Of a stretch of DNA of 64,000 nt, positions 26,365-35,869 are shown piece after piece; positions within the stretch are counted from its first letter, which is position 1, and each line of letters begins with the position of its first letter. The DNA is from an uncultured Nitrospira sp. (lineage in GTDB: Bacteria > Nitrospirota > Nitrospiria > Nitrospirales > Nitrospiraceae). A model generated the notes under the pieces. It saw only the letters and a list, made by a program, of their open reading frames with translations. It did not search any database and was not told the DNA's origin. The DNA lies in the NCBI GenBank assembly GCA_902500825.1, contig CABVRX010000010.1:1-64000 (forward strand), written 5' to 3'. A program made the position numbers and the translations under genes.

Positions 26365-28137
26365 CTACTCCATACCAAGTCGCCTCAACGTGGTAAACCA
26401 CAGGACGTCTAAAGGGACTACAAATATATGCAATAACACAATGACCGTTGCCGCGGCGCCAATCCCCGCCGTTTGAACGACTCGCCGTCGCAACCTCGCC
26501 TGGGACACGTCTTCCTCATTCGGCATAAAGGGAATCACCGCCAATGGAAAATGCTGAGTCAAGGACAGGAGCTGATCGGGCGTCCTGATTGAATGGTCGA
26601 GCGACTCAGCCGCGGCTCCTAAGCCGGCTCCGCCGCCTACGGCAAGAATGAAACCGAGGAGGACGATGGCCAAACGATTCGGCTTATAAGGTTTTTCAGG
26701 AAGACTAGGCGGATCAATCAGGGAAAAGCGCTCACCTTTTCGCTGAACTTCCAAACCTTCCGCGACCTTCGCTTCCAACAACCTTGAGCGAATGTCCTGA
26801 TACTTTTGTCCGGATGTATCTCGATCCCGTGTCAAGACGAGATACTCCGGTTCAATTTCCGGCCCCTTTTCCAAACGTGTCGCATACTCTTGCAGTCGGC
26901 GCTTGATGTCTAGCCTGGTTTTTCGCAAAGCCTCCAACGACGATGTTGCGGAATTCAATTGAGCCTGAAGATTGATATACGCGGGGTTTTCTGGCCGTTG
27001 ATTGAGGATCTTGCTCGAAACGGCTGTGAGTCGATGCACTTCCTGCTCAAGAGCGAAGATTTTTCGTTGAGCCCGTAGGACGTCGGGGTGTTCATTCCCC
27101 AATCGCTCTAAGTCGGCTGCCAACGTCGCGCGCGCATCGATGAGTCGCTTCGAGGCTTCCTCTGCATCAGGGAGTTGCCCGGTCTCCTTTTCAAACGCCT
27201 CGATTTCCTGTTTCATCTTGATCATGTCGGGATGATCCGCCGATAGATTGGCGGCGGCCCCGGCATATTCGGCGCGGAGCGCCCGCAAGCGCTCGGCTGA
27301 ATCCAAAATGCGCTCGCCCGTCACGGATAAGATCGGCGTATTTGGTTTGATCGTCGCCAATTCCCCTTCAAGGTAGGTTTTGCGTTCTTCAAGGCTTCGG
27401 ACCTGCTGATCGACGTCCATCAATTCGCGCTCAGCTTGGTTCATCAACTGCTGATTCAACGGCATCAGCTCCGGAAGCGCCCCGTTGGCTCGATGTTTAA
27501 ATGCTGCGATCTTTTCATCGATCTCGCTGATGTGCCGAGCAAGATTTTCCGCTTCTTGCTGAAGAAACGAGGTGGCTTCCTGCGCTTGGCGTTCGCGGCT
27601 CTTCAGATTTTCCCCCAAAAACAAGCTGGTGAGCTCATTCGCTACCTTCTGAGCCAACTCAGGGGATTGATTTTGATACGCCACCGTAAAGGCAATGGTC
27701 GCCTTTGTCGCATGCTGCGTGCGCTTATCCACGACGTCGGCGCTGATTACTTCCACTTCAACGTCCTTGATAAAGCGCTTGATAATTTCTTCAGCCGGAC
27801 TGTTCTTCCGTTGATCGTGGTAGAGATCGAATTGCTCGACCACTTTCCAGAGGGTGGTGCGGCTCATCACCTGTTGCTTGATGGTCTCAATCCGTTGATC
27901 GGCATAACTGGTGATGGTCGATCGTACGAGGTCGGAGGGAATTTCCTGCTCTTCAATCAATATGGTGGCGGTCGACTTATAGGTCGGCGGCCAAAGAAAT
28001 GCCACCGTCAGGGACACCGTCAATAGACTCAGCCCGGTCAGGAGAATATGCTTACGACGACGATGAAAGGCCGCGATGTAGTCCTTCAAACTCATGGTAG
28101 ATCCTGATGCTTGCGATGAGAGATGTGTCTGTGCCAT
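26365..28137 (-). CDS. Wzz/GNVR-type polysaccharide chain-length determinant (exosortase-associated)
   Basis: A 590-residue inner-membrane protein. A Wzz domain starts at SLKDYIAAFHRRRKH, with the first membrane segment in ILLTGLSLLTVSLTVAFLW (about 33-51) and a second near 540-560 (GIGAAATVIVLLHIFVV). Between them lie long periplasmic coiled-coils (about 180-460). The GNVR-like region precedes TM2 (RLAIVLLGFILAVGG provides an additional hydrophobic segment). It should set polymer length and contact the CpsD-like kinase encoded next. Expected topology is N- and C-termini in the cytoplasm. Confidence 0.9.
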   Translation of the reverse strand: MAQTHLSSQASGSTMSLKDYIAAFHRRRKHILLTGLSLLTVSLTVAFLWPPTYKSTATILIEEQEIPSDLVRSTITSYADQRIETIKQQVMSRTTLWKVVEQFDLYHDQRKNSPAEEIIKRFIKDVEVEVISADVVDKRTQHATKATIAFTVAYQNQSPELAQKVANELTSLFLGENLKSRERQAQEATSFLQQEAENLARHISEIDEKIAAFKHRANGALPELMPLNQQLMNQAERELMDVDQQVRSLEERKTYLEGELATIKPNTPILSVTGERILDSAERLRALRAEYAGAAANLSADHPDMIKMKQEIEAFEKETGQLPDAEEASKRLIDARATLAADLERLGNEHPDVLRAQRKIFALEQEVHRLTAVSSKILNQRPENPAYINLQAQLNSATSSLEALRKTRLDIKRRLQEYATRLEKGPEIEPEYLVLTRDRDTSGQKYQDIRSRLLEAKVAEGLEVQRKGERFSLIDPPSLPEKPYKPNRLAIVLLGFILAVGGGAGLGAAAESLDHSIRTPDQLLSLTQHFPLAVIPFMPNEEDVSQARLRRRVVQTAGIGAAATVIVLLHIFVVPLDVLWFTTLRRLGME

Positions 28138-28141
28138 AGCC

Positions 28142-29362
28142 TCAGTAGGATAATGAAAATTTGGGTGGATAATAGGTCACCATGAACGTCGTCGCATGAG
28201 AACTAGCTGAATCTATGGCAGTATCGGTGTCACGCCATCGGTACATGTACGACACCTCCGCCTGCCACCATTCGAGAAATTTCCACGAGAGCTTCGGCGC
28301 AAGGCTGACATAGCTGCTGTCCGGAAAGACTCCACCGATGACCGCGCTTGTCTTTCCCGACGTAAGGATTCCGACCACATTAAGGGAACAAGTAAGGGTT
28401 TCTGAAATTTCGTACGAACCGGATAGTTCTCCACGATTGGTCTGGATGAGCAATCCGAATCCACTGGGTGCAAGATCCCTGGCGAAGGACAGCTGCAGGG
28501 TTGCCCGTTCAAAATTCTTCGTCACACTCGCTCCTGCCAGCCACACCGTATCACGAGCCGTAATGTCACCAACCTGAGTCTGTGAAGTGGAAGACAAGAA
28601 TCTGGGACCGCCGTAGATGGTCCCTGTCAGCGATTCCGCGAAGGCATGTGTCAGACTCATGTTGATTCCTGGGAAATCAGCACGAAACCCAAATAGAGAG
28701 TCGGTCGTGCGGAAGTGAACATACGACCCTAACAATTGGACTTGATCCCGCTCCGTCAGTTGATACAGGAGTCCGCCGGATCCGCCCACCACGCGATAAT
28801 CAACCAACCTGGCACTCTCATACGTGGTGTTGGAAAACTGAACGCCTGATTGGAATGATAGCTTCTCGGTCAATCTTCTCGTCCACGTAGGATTCGCCGT
28901 CCACTGGTTCCGTTGAGTGAACTGCAAAACAACTCCTGTTGCCTGCAATTCACTGAGCAACGTATTGTCGCGAGTGAAGCCACCGGTGAAACCTATGAGA
29001 TCCTTCTCAGTTCGATACTGGACCGACAATGGCGCGAAGGCGTTGGTGAATTGCCTGTCTTCTCCGCCAAAGTACCCAACGAAATCCGCGGCGATCCTGC
29101 TGCTGACTTCAAGACGTTCGGTCTTACCGGCCACCTCTGCCGCTGGTGTGACCCAATAGCCGTAGGTCTCGTCGTGAGGCAGAGGGGTCAAGAGCAGGTT
29201 GCTGTTATAAACCCCTTTAACTCCGACGGATGGCGAGAGTGACCACTCGGCTGCCTCGCTTCGTGACACAACGTCGGATGTAACGATCGCCGCCATGAAA
29301 AGAACATGGATGGTATGCCTCCGACTCCAAAACCAGTTTCTCCGCCCGCCGCTCGGTTGCAT
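28142..29362 (-). CDS. Outer-membrane beta-barrel protein of exosortase/PEP-CTERM system
   Basis: 406 residues with a signal segment (TIHVLFMAAIVTSDVVSRSEA) and alternating amphipathic strands throughout, ending in aromatic/hydrophobic residues (TTFMVTYYPPKFSLSY), as expected for Omp85-assembled barrels. VKGVYNSNLLLTPLPHDETYGYWVTP at the N-terminus is the pattern of the PEP-CTERM-associated barrel family. It probably helps export or anchor the polysaccharide at the outer membrane. It sits between the Wza-like and Wzz-like genes with gaps of 4-11 bp. Confidence 0.82.
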   Translation of the reverse strand: MQPSGGRRNWFWSRRHTIHVLFMAAIVTSDVVSRSEAAEWSLSPSVGVKGVYNSNLLLTPLPHDETYGYWVTPAAEVAGKTERLEVSSRIAADFVGYFGGEDRQFTNAFAPLSVQYRTEKDLIGFTGGFTRDNTLLSELQATGVVLQFTQRNQWTANPTWTRRLTEKLSFQSGVQFSNTTYESARLVDYRVVGGSGGLLYQLTERDQVQLLGSYVHFRTTDSLFGFRADFPGINMSLTHAFAESLTGTIYGGPRFLSSTSQTQVGDITARDTVWLAGASVTKNFERATLQLSFARDLAPSGFGLLIQTNRGELSGSYEISETLTCSLNVVGILTSGKTSAVIGGVFPDSSYVSLAPKLSWKFLEWWQAEVSYMYRWRDTDTAIDSASSHATTFMVTYYPPKFSLSY

Positions 29363-29373
29363 GAGCGCGACGG

Positions 29374-29976
29374 TCAGGGCACCATGACGACGTCACCGCG
29401 CTGGAGAATAATATTTTGATCCAGATCCCTTCCTTTCCGAAGATCTCCATAGCGAAAGGGAATCGCGTGTTGTTCTCCCCTCACTCGGCGCATGACCTTG
29501 ATATCGTTTTCCGCGGCAAACGGAGTCAGTCCACCCGCAAGGCTGAGCGCTTGCAGCACGTCGGTGTAATGGCCGATCAAGTACTCACCCGGCTTATTCA
29601 CTCGCCCGACGACGTAGACCTTGTAACTCATAATCTTTGTGACGGCCACGGAAACGCTGGGGTTCGGAATATACTTTGTCAGCCGTTTCACGAGTTCGCT
29701 ACGAATGTCCTCAACGGTTCGACTGTCTGCTTGAATATCGCCGACCAGGGGAAATGAAAACATCCCGTCGGGACGGACGACCACTTCTCGCGTGAGCTGT
29801 TCGTCCTTCCACACCGATACCAGCACGACATCCTCGGCGCCGAGATGGTACGCCGGATCGACTTGCGACACCGTCCCCGCAGTCATCGCATCGTCTGCAT
29901 GAACGAGCGAGCCATAGGCGACTGCCGCTGTCATCATAAGAAATGTACGTATCGTCAACTGAACGGAGCGAACCAT
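29374..29976 (-). CDS. Wza-like polysaccharide export protein
   Basis: A 200-residue exported protein. After the signal peptide (FLMMTAAVAYGSLVHA) comes a Poly_export domain (YHLGAEDVVLVSVWKDEQL...VVRPDGMFSFPLVGDIQA) and a SLBB-type domain (YKVYVVGRVNKPGEYLIG). It lacks a lipobox, unlike E. coli Wza, and is shorter, consistent with PEP-CTERM/EpsE-type versions. It would form the periplasmic or outer-membrane channel ring. It follows the TPR lipoprotein gene by 8 bp in the same operon. Confidence 0.9.
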   Translation of the reverse strand: MVRSVQLTIRTFLMMTAAVAYGSLVHADDAMTAGTVSQVDPAYHLGAEDVVLVSVWKDEQLTREVVVRPDGMFSFPLVGDIQADSRTVEDIRSELVKRLTKYIPNPSVSVAVTKIMSYKVYVVGRVNKPGEYLIGHYTDVLQALSLAGGLTPFAAENDIKVMRRVRGEQHAIPFRYGDLRKGRDLDQNIILQRGDVVMVP

Positions 29977-29984
29977 AAATGCCT

Positions 29985-32417
29985 TTACCCCCTTATCTTC
30001 GCGAGAGCTTGCTCTGCCTCTCGCCGTTCTTCAAACGAATCCGAATTCTTAAGCGCTTTGGAAAGATAGGTGCGAGCCTCGGCGCGTTGACCGGACTGGA
30101 GCAATGCTATCCCTAGATGGTAATTCAGGACGGACATGTCCGGTGATTTAGCGACGGCATCTTTCATTAATCGAATCGCTTCTTCCTGTTGCCCCATTTT
30201 GAATCGCACCCAGCCGAGCGTATCGATGAAGAGCGGATGCGGCGCCTCTTTTTCAAAATCCCGACTGAGCGCGAAGGCCTTTTGCAAACTCGATGGATCA
30301 CTCTTGTGATCCACGAGTAGGACTGCCAGATTATTCGCCGCCAGCAAGTTTCGAGGATTCAGACGCAAGGTCGCCTCATACGCAGTAATGGCGAGATCAA
30401 TCTGCCCTTGCCCGGAATGCGCGGAGGCCAAGAGCAAGTGCAACTCCTCGCTATCGGGATTGGCCTTGAGACCATCTTGGAGAACCTGCACGGCCATCTC
30501 CGGCTTCTTCCGCGACAATGACAACGTCGCCCAGTTGAGCCAAGGTGTCATCCACTTTGGATTCAGTCTCACGGCCTCACGATAATGAAGTGCTGCCTCC
30601 TCAGGCTCTTGCGTGAGAGTCAAGACCTCCCCCAGCAATCCATGCGCAAATGGATGATCCTGCCGGGAAGCAAGAAGAGCTTCCAGGCGGGTTCTTGACT
30701 GTTCCGCCTGCCCCAGAGCCACTTCCACTTTGACGAGAGACAACAACGGCTCCGGTTCGTTCGAGGTCAGAACCGTTGCGCGCTCGTAGGCTCGCCTCGC
30801 CTCACTCAGACGGCGCTGAGCCTCATAAAACCGTCCTTCGGCCATCAGCGCGATAGAATTATTGCCGGCCGATATCTGACGAAGCCGCGTCAACGTCTGT
30901 TCGGCCCCCTGCCAGTTTTTCGTCACCAGGTCCAACGTCATCAGCATATCGAGAGCGGTGACATCATCGGGACGCTGTTTCAGCAAATCGTCGAGTCGCG
31001 CACGAGCCTGCTGGTAGCGGCCGATCTTGCTCTCAAGAACTGCGAGGGACCGCTTCGCATCCACCTGGTCCGGATACAGAGCCACGGCTCGCTCAAAACT
31101 TTCCTTCGCAAGATTGGTGTCGCCGGTCAGCTGATAGGCCTGACCGAGGAGATAGTGGATGGTGGACAACTCCGGTTGATCGTGCAGGACGGTGCGAAAT
31201 GCCTGCACCGCATCTTTTCCGTTCCTTCTGGCCAAAGCCATTCGTCCTGTAAGCATCAAGCCTTCCGAGGAGCGCGGATTTTCCTTTAACACCTCCTGCG
31301 CTTGACGTTCGGCATCAGCCTGCTTTCCCTCCACAAAATCCATCTCTGCCAATTTGACCTTGGCTTCCAGGCCGACGGGTTTGTCTTTGTACTCCTCGAC
31401 CAATATGGCATAGCGCTGACGAGCTTTGATGTCCTGCCCGCTCTTTCTGTAGAGCGCACCGAGCCCGAGCTGGATTTGAGTTGAATGCGGAAGTTGCGCC
31501 GCCGCATCGAGCAACACCTGTTCAGCGGAAGCCACATCTTTTTTGTTCGCAAAAAAATCTGCGAGCATTACGTGACGCTGTTCGCTGGTTGAATCCAAAC
31601 CGACCGCCTCCCGCAACACGGCTTCCGCTTTATTCTCCGCTCCCTGCCCGACATAGAAGCGTGCCAGTCTCACCTGATGGTCAAAGGATGTGGGTTCAGC
31701 CTCGATCATCCGGCGCATGACGGCTTCCGCACCTGCCGGATTGTTGGCCTGCGTCAAGGTCCTGTTCAAATTGTTCAAAAGATCCAAATCTCTCGGATGG
31801 GCCTCAAGGGCGCGCTTCAACGCAGTTTCCGCTTCCCGATAGCGCCGTTGTTGACCGTACAATGTCGCGAGCAGGATGGCGACATCCGGCTCCGTTGGAA
31901 ATTCTTTCGCGAGCGCCTCGGCTTTGGGAACGGCAGAAGGGATCGCCTCTTCGGTCACGGCCTGTGCCGCAATTTTCAGCGCCCTGGCCTGAGGATGGCG
32001 AGGGTCTTTTTTCAGCACCTTATCCGCGGCTTCAACCACCTGCTCCGTCAGTCTCGCTTCAAGATAGTACTTGCCCAGAGTAATGAGGGCGGCCGCATGA
32101 TCGGGAACCAGGCGGACAGCCTCCTGGTACAGCTGGACGGCATTGCGCCAGTTTTTCTCTTTTTCCTCAACTTGAGCAAAGCGGTAGTAGGCCTCCGCAT
32201 CTTTGGGATCGATCTTCAGCACATTTCTCAAGGCGACCCGCGCCTTGGGATAGTTGGCCGCTTCAATGTACTCATTCGCCCTGGCAAAGTACTTCGCCTT
32301 TCTCTCCTCAGGACCACCGCACGCCGTCAATGTGACTGCCGCCAGAAGACCGATGCCGATCGTCACACGCATGCGGGAAATCTTTCCATCTCGGTTGTGC
32401 GGGGATGGTGCGGTCAT
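29985..32417 (-). CDS. prsT: PrsT-like TPR lipoprotein of the exosortase system
   Basis: 810 residues made almost wholly of tetratricopeptide repeats (for example NPRLIN-free helical pairs such as AYYRFAQVEEKEKNWRNAVQ and NYHLGIALLQSGQRAEARTY). A lipobox LTAC follows the hydrophobic VTIGIGLLAAVTLTAC, so it should be lipid-anchored. The PEP-CTERM TPR lipoprotein PrsT has this size and structure. ATG at 32372 (MRVTIG) gives the standard lipoprotein signal; the longer start at 32417 adds 15 residues. It would bridge the periplasm, holding export components together. Confidence 0.88.
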   Translation of the reverse strand: MTAPSPHNRDGKISRMRVTIGIGLLAAVTLTACGGPEERKAKYFARANEYIEAANYPKARVALRNVLKIDPKDAEAYYRFAQVEEKEKNWRNAVQLYQEAVRLVPDHAAALITLGKYYLEARLTEQVVEAADKVLKKDPRHPQARALKIAAQAVTEEAIPSAVPKAEALAKEFPTEPDVAILLATLYGQQRRYREAETALKRALEAHPRDLDLLNNLNRTLTQANNPAGAEAVMRRMIEAEPTSFDHQVRLARFYVGQGAENKAEAVLREAVGLDSTSEQRHVMLADFFANKKDVASAEQVLLDAAAQLPHSTQIQLGLGALYRKSGQDIKARQRYAILVEEYKDKPVGLEAKVKLAEMDFVEGKQADAERQAQEVLKENPRSSEGLMLTGRMALARRNGKDAVQAFRTVLHDQPELSTIHYLLGQAYQLTGDTNLAKESFERAVALYPDQVDAKRSLAVLESKIGRYQQARARLDDLLKQRPDDVTALDMLMTLDLVTKNWQGAEQTLTRLRQISAGNNSIALMAEGRFYEAQRRLSEARRAYERATVLTSNEPEPLLSLVKVEVALGQAEQSRTRLEALLASRQDHPFAHGLLGEVLTLTQEPEEAALHYREAVRLNPKWMTPWLNWATLSLSRKKPEMAVQVLQDGLKANPDSEELHLLLASAHSGQGQIDLAITAYEATLRLNPRNLLAANNLAVLLVDHKSDPSSLQKAFALSRDFEKEAPHPLFIDTLGWVRFKMGQQEEAIRLMKDAVAKSPDMSVLNYHLGIALLQSGQRAEARTYLSKALKNSDSFEERREAEQALAKIRG

Positions 32418-32446
32418 AGACCTAGGTTATTACGTAACCTGTTTCG

Positions 32447-34078
32447 CTACAACAAAATCCGAATTCCGAGTCCGAACAGAATCCAGAGCGACACCAGGCC
32501 GAGCTGCCGGACACGGTTGGCAAAAGCATGGAGCAGCAACTCAAACGAAAAGAAGAGCACCATGAGTTTGGCGGCGAAGACACCCAGATGTGCAATATCG
32601 GCGCTCACTTCGGGAAGCAGCGGGAAGGTCACCGCCAAGAACACCATCAGATAGTCGAGCGGGGTGGTCTGAAAGCGGTTCTCCTCGTTGAACCGGAGAC
32701 TCAATAGGACCATGACGGCAACCACGACAAAAAATACGTTGTGGACCATCGCGACGGCAGACATGGATCGATATCGTGACCCCTCACAGACATAGAGGAG
32801 GAAGGTCGTCCCGACATAGAGCCCACCACGAACAAAGTAGGGCGCGATATGAGGAGAGAACGAGAGGCCGAGCAGCACAATCCCGAAGATGATGATCGAG
32901 AGGTACCCGACATCGGTCGGCACATTCGACGGGACAAACACCAGCGCAATGAGAAAACAGGGAACGGTCACGGCCAGAAACTGTATCGGCAGATCCGTCA
33001 GCCATGGACCATTTATCAATCGCGTCACAGTCACATTGGATAGGAAATGACTACCGTGCGCCGTGAGATTGGGAAGCAGTCCTCGCCCTGCTGCGATGAA
33101 CAACATCAAGACCGACCCTGCAATCAGGAGATAGAGCGGCAAAATCAATGTATCGGACTGCCATCGCAACACATAGGCCAAGCACAACATGCCTGCCTGT
33201 ATCACGTAGATGACGGTCACGGCCTCATAGTGCGTGAACCCAAAGCGAAGCAATTTATGATGAATGTGCGCGCGGTCGCCGATGAACGGAGAACGGCCCT
33301 CCGCCAGGCGTTGCCCCGTCACGCCGAGTGTGTCCAGAAACGGCAGCCCTAACAAGAAGAGCGCGAGGCTCGGACTGAACGGACCACGTGACGAATCAGT
33401 CAACAAAACGGCGAGGACGCCCATGATGAATCCCAATAATTGGCTGCCGCCATCTCCCATAAAAATACGAGCCGGGTAGGTGTTGTAGCGCAAGAAACCC
33501 AAGAGCCCTCCCAGAAACGGGACCGTCAACAACAAGACCGTCGAGTCATTGGAGAGATAGGCCAAATACGCGATCCCAGATAGAGTCAGGAACGACAGAC
33601 CACCGGCTAACCCATCCAACCCGTCCGTAAGATTGACCGCGTTGGACACGCCGACAAGAAACACGACGGTCACACACATTCCAGCCCAAGCCGGCATCTC
33701 CACATCTGGCAGAAAAGGAAGGGTGGTAAACCAGATATCCCCGCCCAAAACGACGGCAAGGGCGGCCAGCAGCTGTCCCACGAGTTTGCTACGATAGCTA
33801 AGATCGACACGGTCGTCCCATACTCCGAACGCCACGATAATCGCGCATCCAAACAACACCGAGAAGGTTGTCGCATCTCTCGCTCCCCACCAGGCGATTG
33901 ACGCGCACGCGCCGACCGCAAAAGCGAGGCCACCCACCCTTGGAACCGGATGCTCATGCACTTTTCGCTCCCCGGGTAAATCCATCACCTGAAACCGCTC
34001 AGCCGCCAGCCGTAAGGGAGGAATGAGTGCCATGCACACCAGTAACGCGGTCATGGAACTGAAAAAGAGCTCATTCAT
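32447..34078 (-). CDS. WecA/MraY-family undecaprenyl-phosphate sugar-phosphate transferase
   Basis: 543 residues with many membrane segments. The family motifs are intact: DLPGERKVHEHPVPRVGG, VWDDRVDL, NLTDGLDGLAGG, RIFMGDGGSQLLGF and the HIHHKLL loop. It transfers a sugar-1-phosphate (commonly GlcNAc-1-P) to undecaprenyl phosphate, starting the glycan. It is about 150-200 residues longer than WecA; the extra C-terminal part (about 350-543) is entirely hydrophobic and of unknown role. It is downstream of the exosortase and upstream of prsT. Confidence 0.9.
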   Translation of the reverse strand: MNELFFSSMTALLVCMALIPPLRLAAERFQVMDLPGERKVHEHPVPRVGGLAFAVGACASIAWWGARDATTFSVLFGCAIIVAFGVWDDRVDLSYRSKLVGQLLAALAVVLGGDIWFTTLPFLPDVEMPAWAGMCVTVVFLVGVSNAVNLTDGLDGLAGGLSFLTLSGIAYLAYLSNDSTVLLLTVPFLGGLLGFLRYNTYPARIFMGDGGSQLLGFIMGVLAVLLTDSSRGPFSPSLALFLLGLPFLDTLGVTGQRLAEGRSPFIGDRAHIHHKLLRFGFTHYEAVTVIYVIQAGMLCLAYVLRWQSDTLILPLYLLIAGSVLMLFIAAGRGLLPNLTAHGSHFLSNVTVTRLINGPWLTDLPIQFLAVTVPCFLIALVFVPSNVPTDVGYLSIIIFGIVLLGLSFSPHIAPYFVRGGLYVGTTFLLYVCEGSRYRSMSAVAMVHNVFFVVVAVMVLLSLRFNEENRFQTTPLDYLMVFLAVTFPLLPEVSADIAHLGVFAAKLMVLFFSFELLLHAFANRVRQLGLVSLWILFGLGIRILL

Positions 34079-34112
34079 CGTAGGTACACTCGCAGATCAT
34101 GTTTTCTGCCGG

Positions 34113-35687
34113 TCAGTCCGGCACAAACCGACTCAGTTCTCGTCCCGCCACGGCCGCAAATTTCTGGAGACGTTGATCAACGGCAGCCTCAGACTCGCCA
34201 GGACCGACGAGCGCAGCCAGCCTCACCAGAGCGCCGTCAGTCCGTTGTCGAGAAAAGGCATCCCACAGCAAGTACAATTTGACCAGGTATTCGTTTGTGA
34301 GATTTCGCTCGCGCTGCTTAAACCAGTACAAGACGATTTGCTTCTGATCCCCCTTCTGAATGACGGCACGATTGGCCCTGAGCGGTTGCATCGCCGGCTC
34401 GGAGGCCGTCAATTCCGTTTGCGTCAAGGAGGCAATCTCCCATCCTCCGCCCGGCAGACAACTTTGAGGCGAATGGGCTGATTGCCCCTTCCTTTGTGAT
34501 CGGTAGTACGCAGCGTAGAAGTTCACAGGCTGTTCCTTGTCGAATCGATAGTCGGCCAGCACGTAATCGTCGAAGCGCAATGCGTCGATATATTGTTGTT
34601 CCAAAGCAAAGGTCGCGCCTTGCCAACCATCGATCTGCATCGGAAAGTCGACGAACGCCGTTCGCGGAGGCGGTGTTTCTCCGCGATTCACGATCGCCGT
34701 TGAGAACAGACTAAACGGTGCGAGAAGCACGACGCTGCACAAATAGGCGGGGCCGGGAGATACCATGATGCCGTGTGCCGTCTTGAGCCGGTCTTCCCGG
34801 CCGCTATCTCCTGCTTGATCTCTCCAAGTGAACCGTTCGAAAAACTGCTTCGCTGGTATTGATGCCCTGATTTTTCCCAACAACCCCATTTCCAGGATCA
34901 ACAACGCGAGGCTCACCATAAAGATCACCCATCCCTCGAAAAGATGATAAAAGCCTTCCGCAGCACCTTTTCCGTAGAGTTCGACCAATATCCCGATCAT
35001 GCCGATGCGAAAGCCGTTGATCAGGATGGAAATCGGGATGGATGACAGTACAAGGACCACTCGCTTCCACATCTTGTCCTTGAACAGATACGCGCAGAGG
35101 AGTGCAAGGGACGTCAGGGGAAGCAGATATCGAATACCACTGCAGGCTTCGACGACTTGGAGTTGCACCGGCCCGAGATCGATGACATTTCCTTCCCGGA
35201 ACGCCATCACTCCCACCAGCTGTAAACAGCCGACTCCGAGCGATGACGACCACAACTGGAGCTGGCTTGACAGATTCGCATAGAAAAACGTCGGGAGAGG
35301 GATTGCGGTCAGGAGATAGCAGAGGGGAAACGCAATAGTCTTAGCCCCGCGAACTCCGATCAGCGTGACCACCAACCCGACGATCACCGTCCATAGAGAG
35401 AAATGGTGGATCACAAACAGCGTGGACAATTCCCCTACCACATAGAGGACAAGCCCCAACCCAATGACAGCAAAGCCCCACCACGACTTCTCCTTGGAAA
35501 CCTGGCTGAGACGATGCCGGTATTGCCAGATCAAATACCCACTGATGAAAGGCACAAAGATTCCGTGGCTATAATCTTCCGTGCCAAACCAACGGCTGAG
35601 CAAAAAAACAAGGCTATCTGCGTACATGTAGCCTAACAGCGCCACGACTAGGACTGAGGTGAAGATAAGAGAGCGATTGCTAGTCAT
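34113..35687 (-). CDS. Exosortase fused to EpsI domain (XrtD-like)
   Basis: A 524-residue inner-membrane transpeptidase. About eight membrane segments carry the exosortase triad: Cys182 in VEACSGIRYLLP, Arg227 in LINGFRIGM and His248 in FYHLFEGW. A periplasmic EpsI domain fills the C-terminal 200 residues (FPMQIDGWQG, AYYRSQRKGQSAHSPQSCLP). The nearby substrate has a VPLPA motif, which is the pairing described for XrtD; whether this enzyme is XrtD or XrtA-type needs profile comparison. It would cleave C-terminal sorting signals and attach the proteins to a lipid-linked glycan. First gene of the operon. Confidence 0.9.
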   Translation of the reverse strand: MTSNRSLIFTSVLVVALLGYMYADSLVFLLSRWFGTEDYSHGIFVPFISGYLIWQYRHRLSQVSKEKSWWGFAVIGLGLVLYVVGELSTLFVIHHFSLWTVIVGLVVTLIGVRGAKTIAFPLCYLLTAIPLPTFFYANLSSQLQLWSSSLGVGCLQLVGVMAFREGNVIDLGPVQLQVVEACSGIRYLLPLTSLALLCAYLFKDKMWKRVVLVLSSIPISILINGFRIGMIGILVELYGKGAAEGFYHLFEGWVIFMVSLALLILEMGLLGKIRASIPAKQFFERFTWRDQAGDSGREDRLKTAHGIMVSPGPAYLCSVVLLAPFSLFSTAIVNRGETPPPRTAFVDFPMQIDGWQGATFALEQQYIDALRFDDYVLADYRFDKEQPVNFYAAYYRSQRKGQSAHSPQSCLPGGGWEIASLTQTELTASEPAMQPLRANRAVIQKGDQKQIVLYWFKQRERNLTNEYLVKLYLLWDAFSRQRTDGALVRLAALVGPGESEAAVDQRLQKFAAVAGRELSRFVPD

Positions 35688-35800
35688 AAGCCAAAGTCAC
35701 GCAACCGATGATGAGGAATGAATTAAACGAGCTAAGTCGATCCGATAGAGCGGGGCGAAATCTGATTATCTATGGCAACCTGCGACCTGTCGATTGATTT

Positions 35801-35844
35801 CAAAAAAAGAGCGGGCTTGATACCTCGAGATGGGTATCAAGCCC
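35801..35844 (-). terminator. Intrinsic terminator downstream of VPLPA-CTERM gene
   Basis: A 12-bp perfect stem (GGGCTTGATACC at 35813-35824 pairing with 35833-35844) encloses an 8-base loop. On the minus strand it is followed by a run of seven T. It lies 25 bases beyond the stop codon of the sorted-protein gene and separates it from the exosortase operon. Confidence 0.85.
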
Positions 35845-35869
35845 CAGTCGTCAGAAATGAGGTTCTTGA

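Noticed and set aside
31677-32654. Plus-strand open frame of 325 codons
   Set aside because: It is antisense to the TPR lipoprotein and WecA-like genes with no ribosome binding site or domain.
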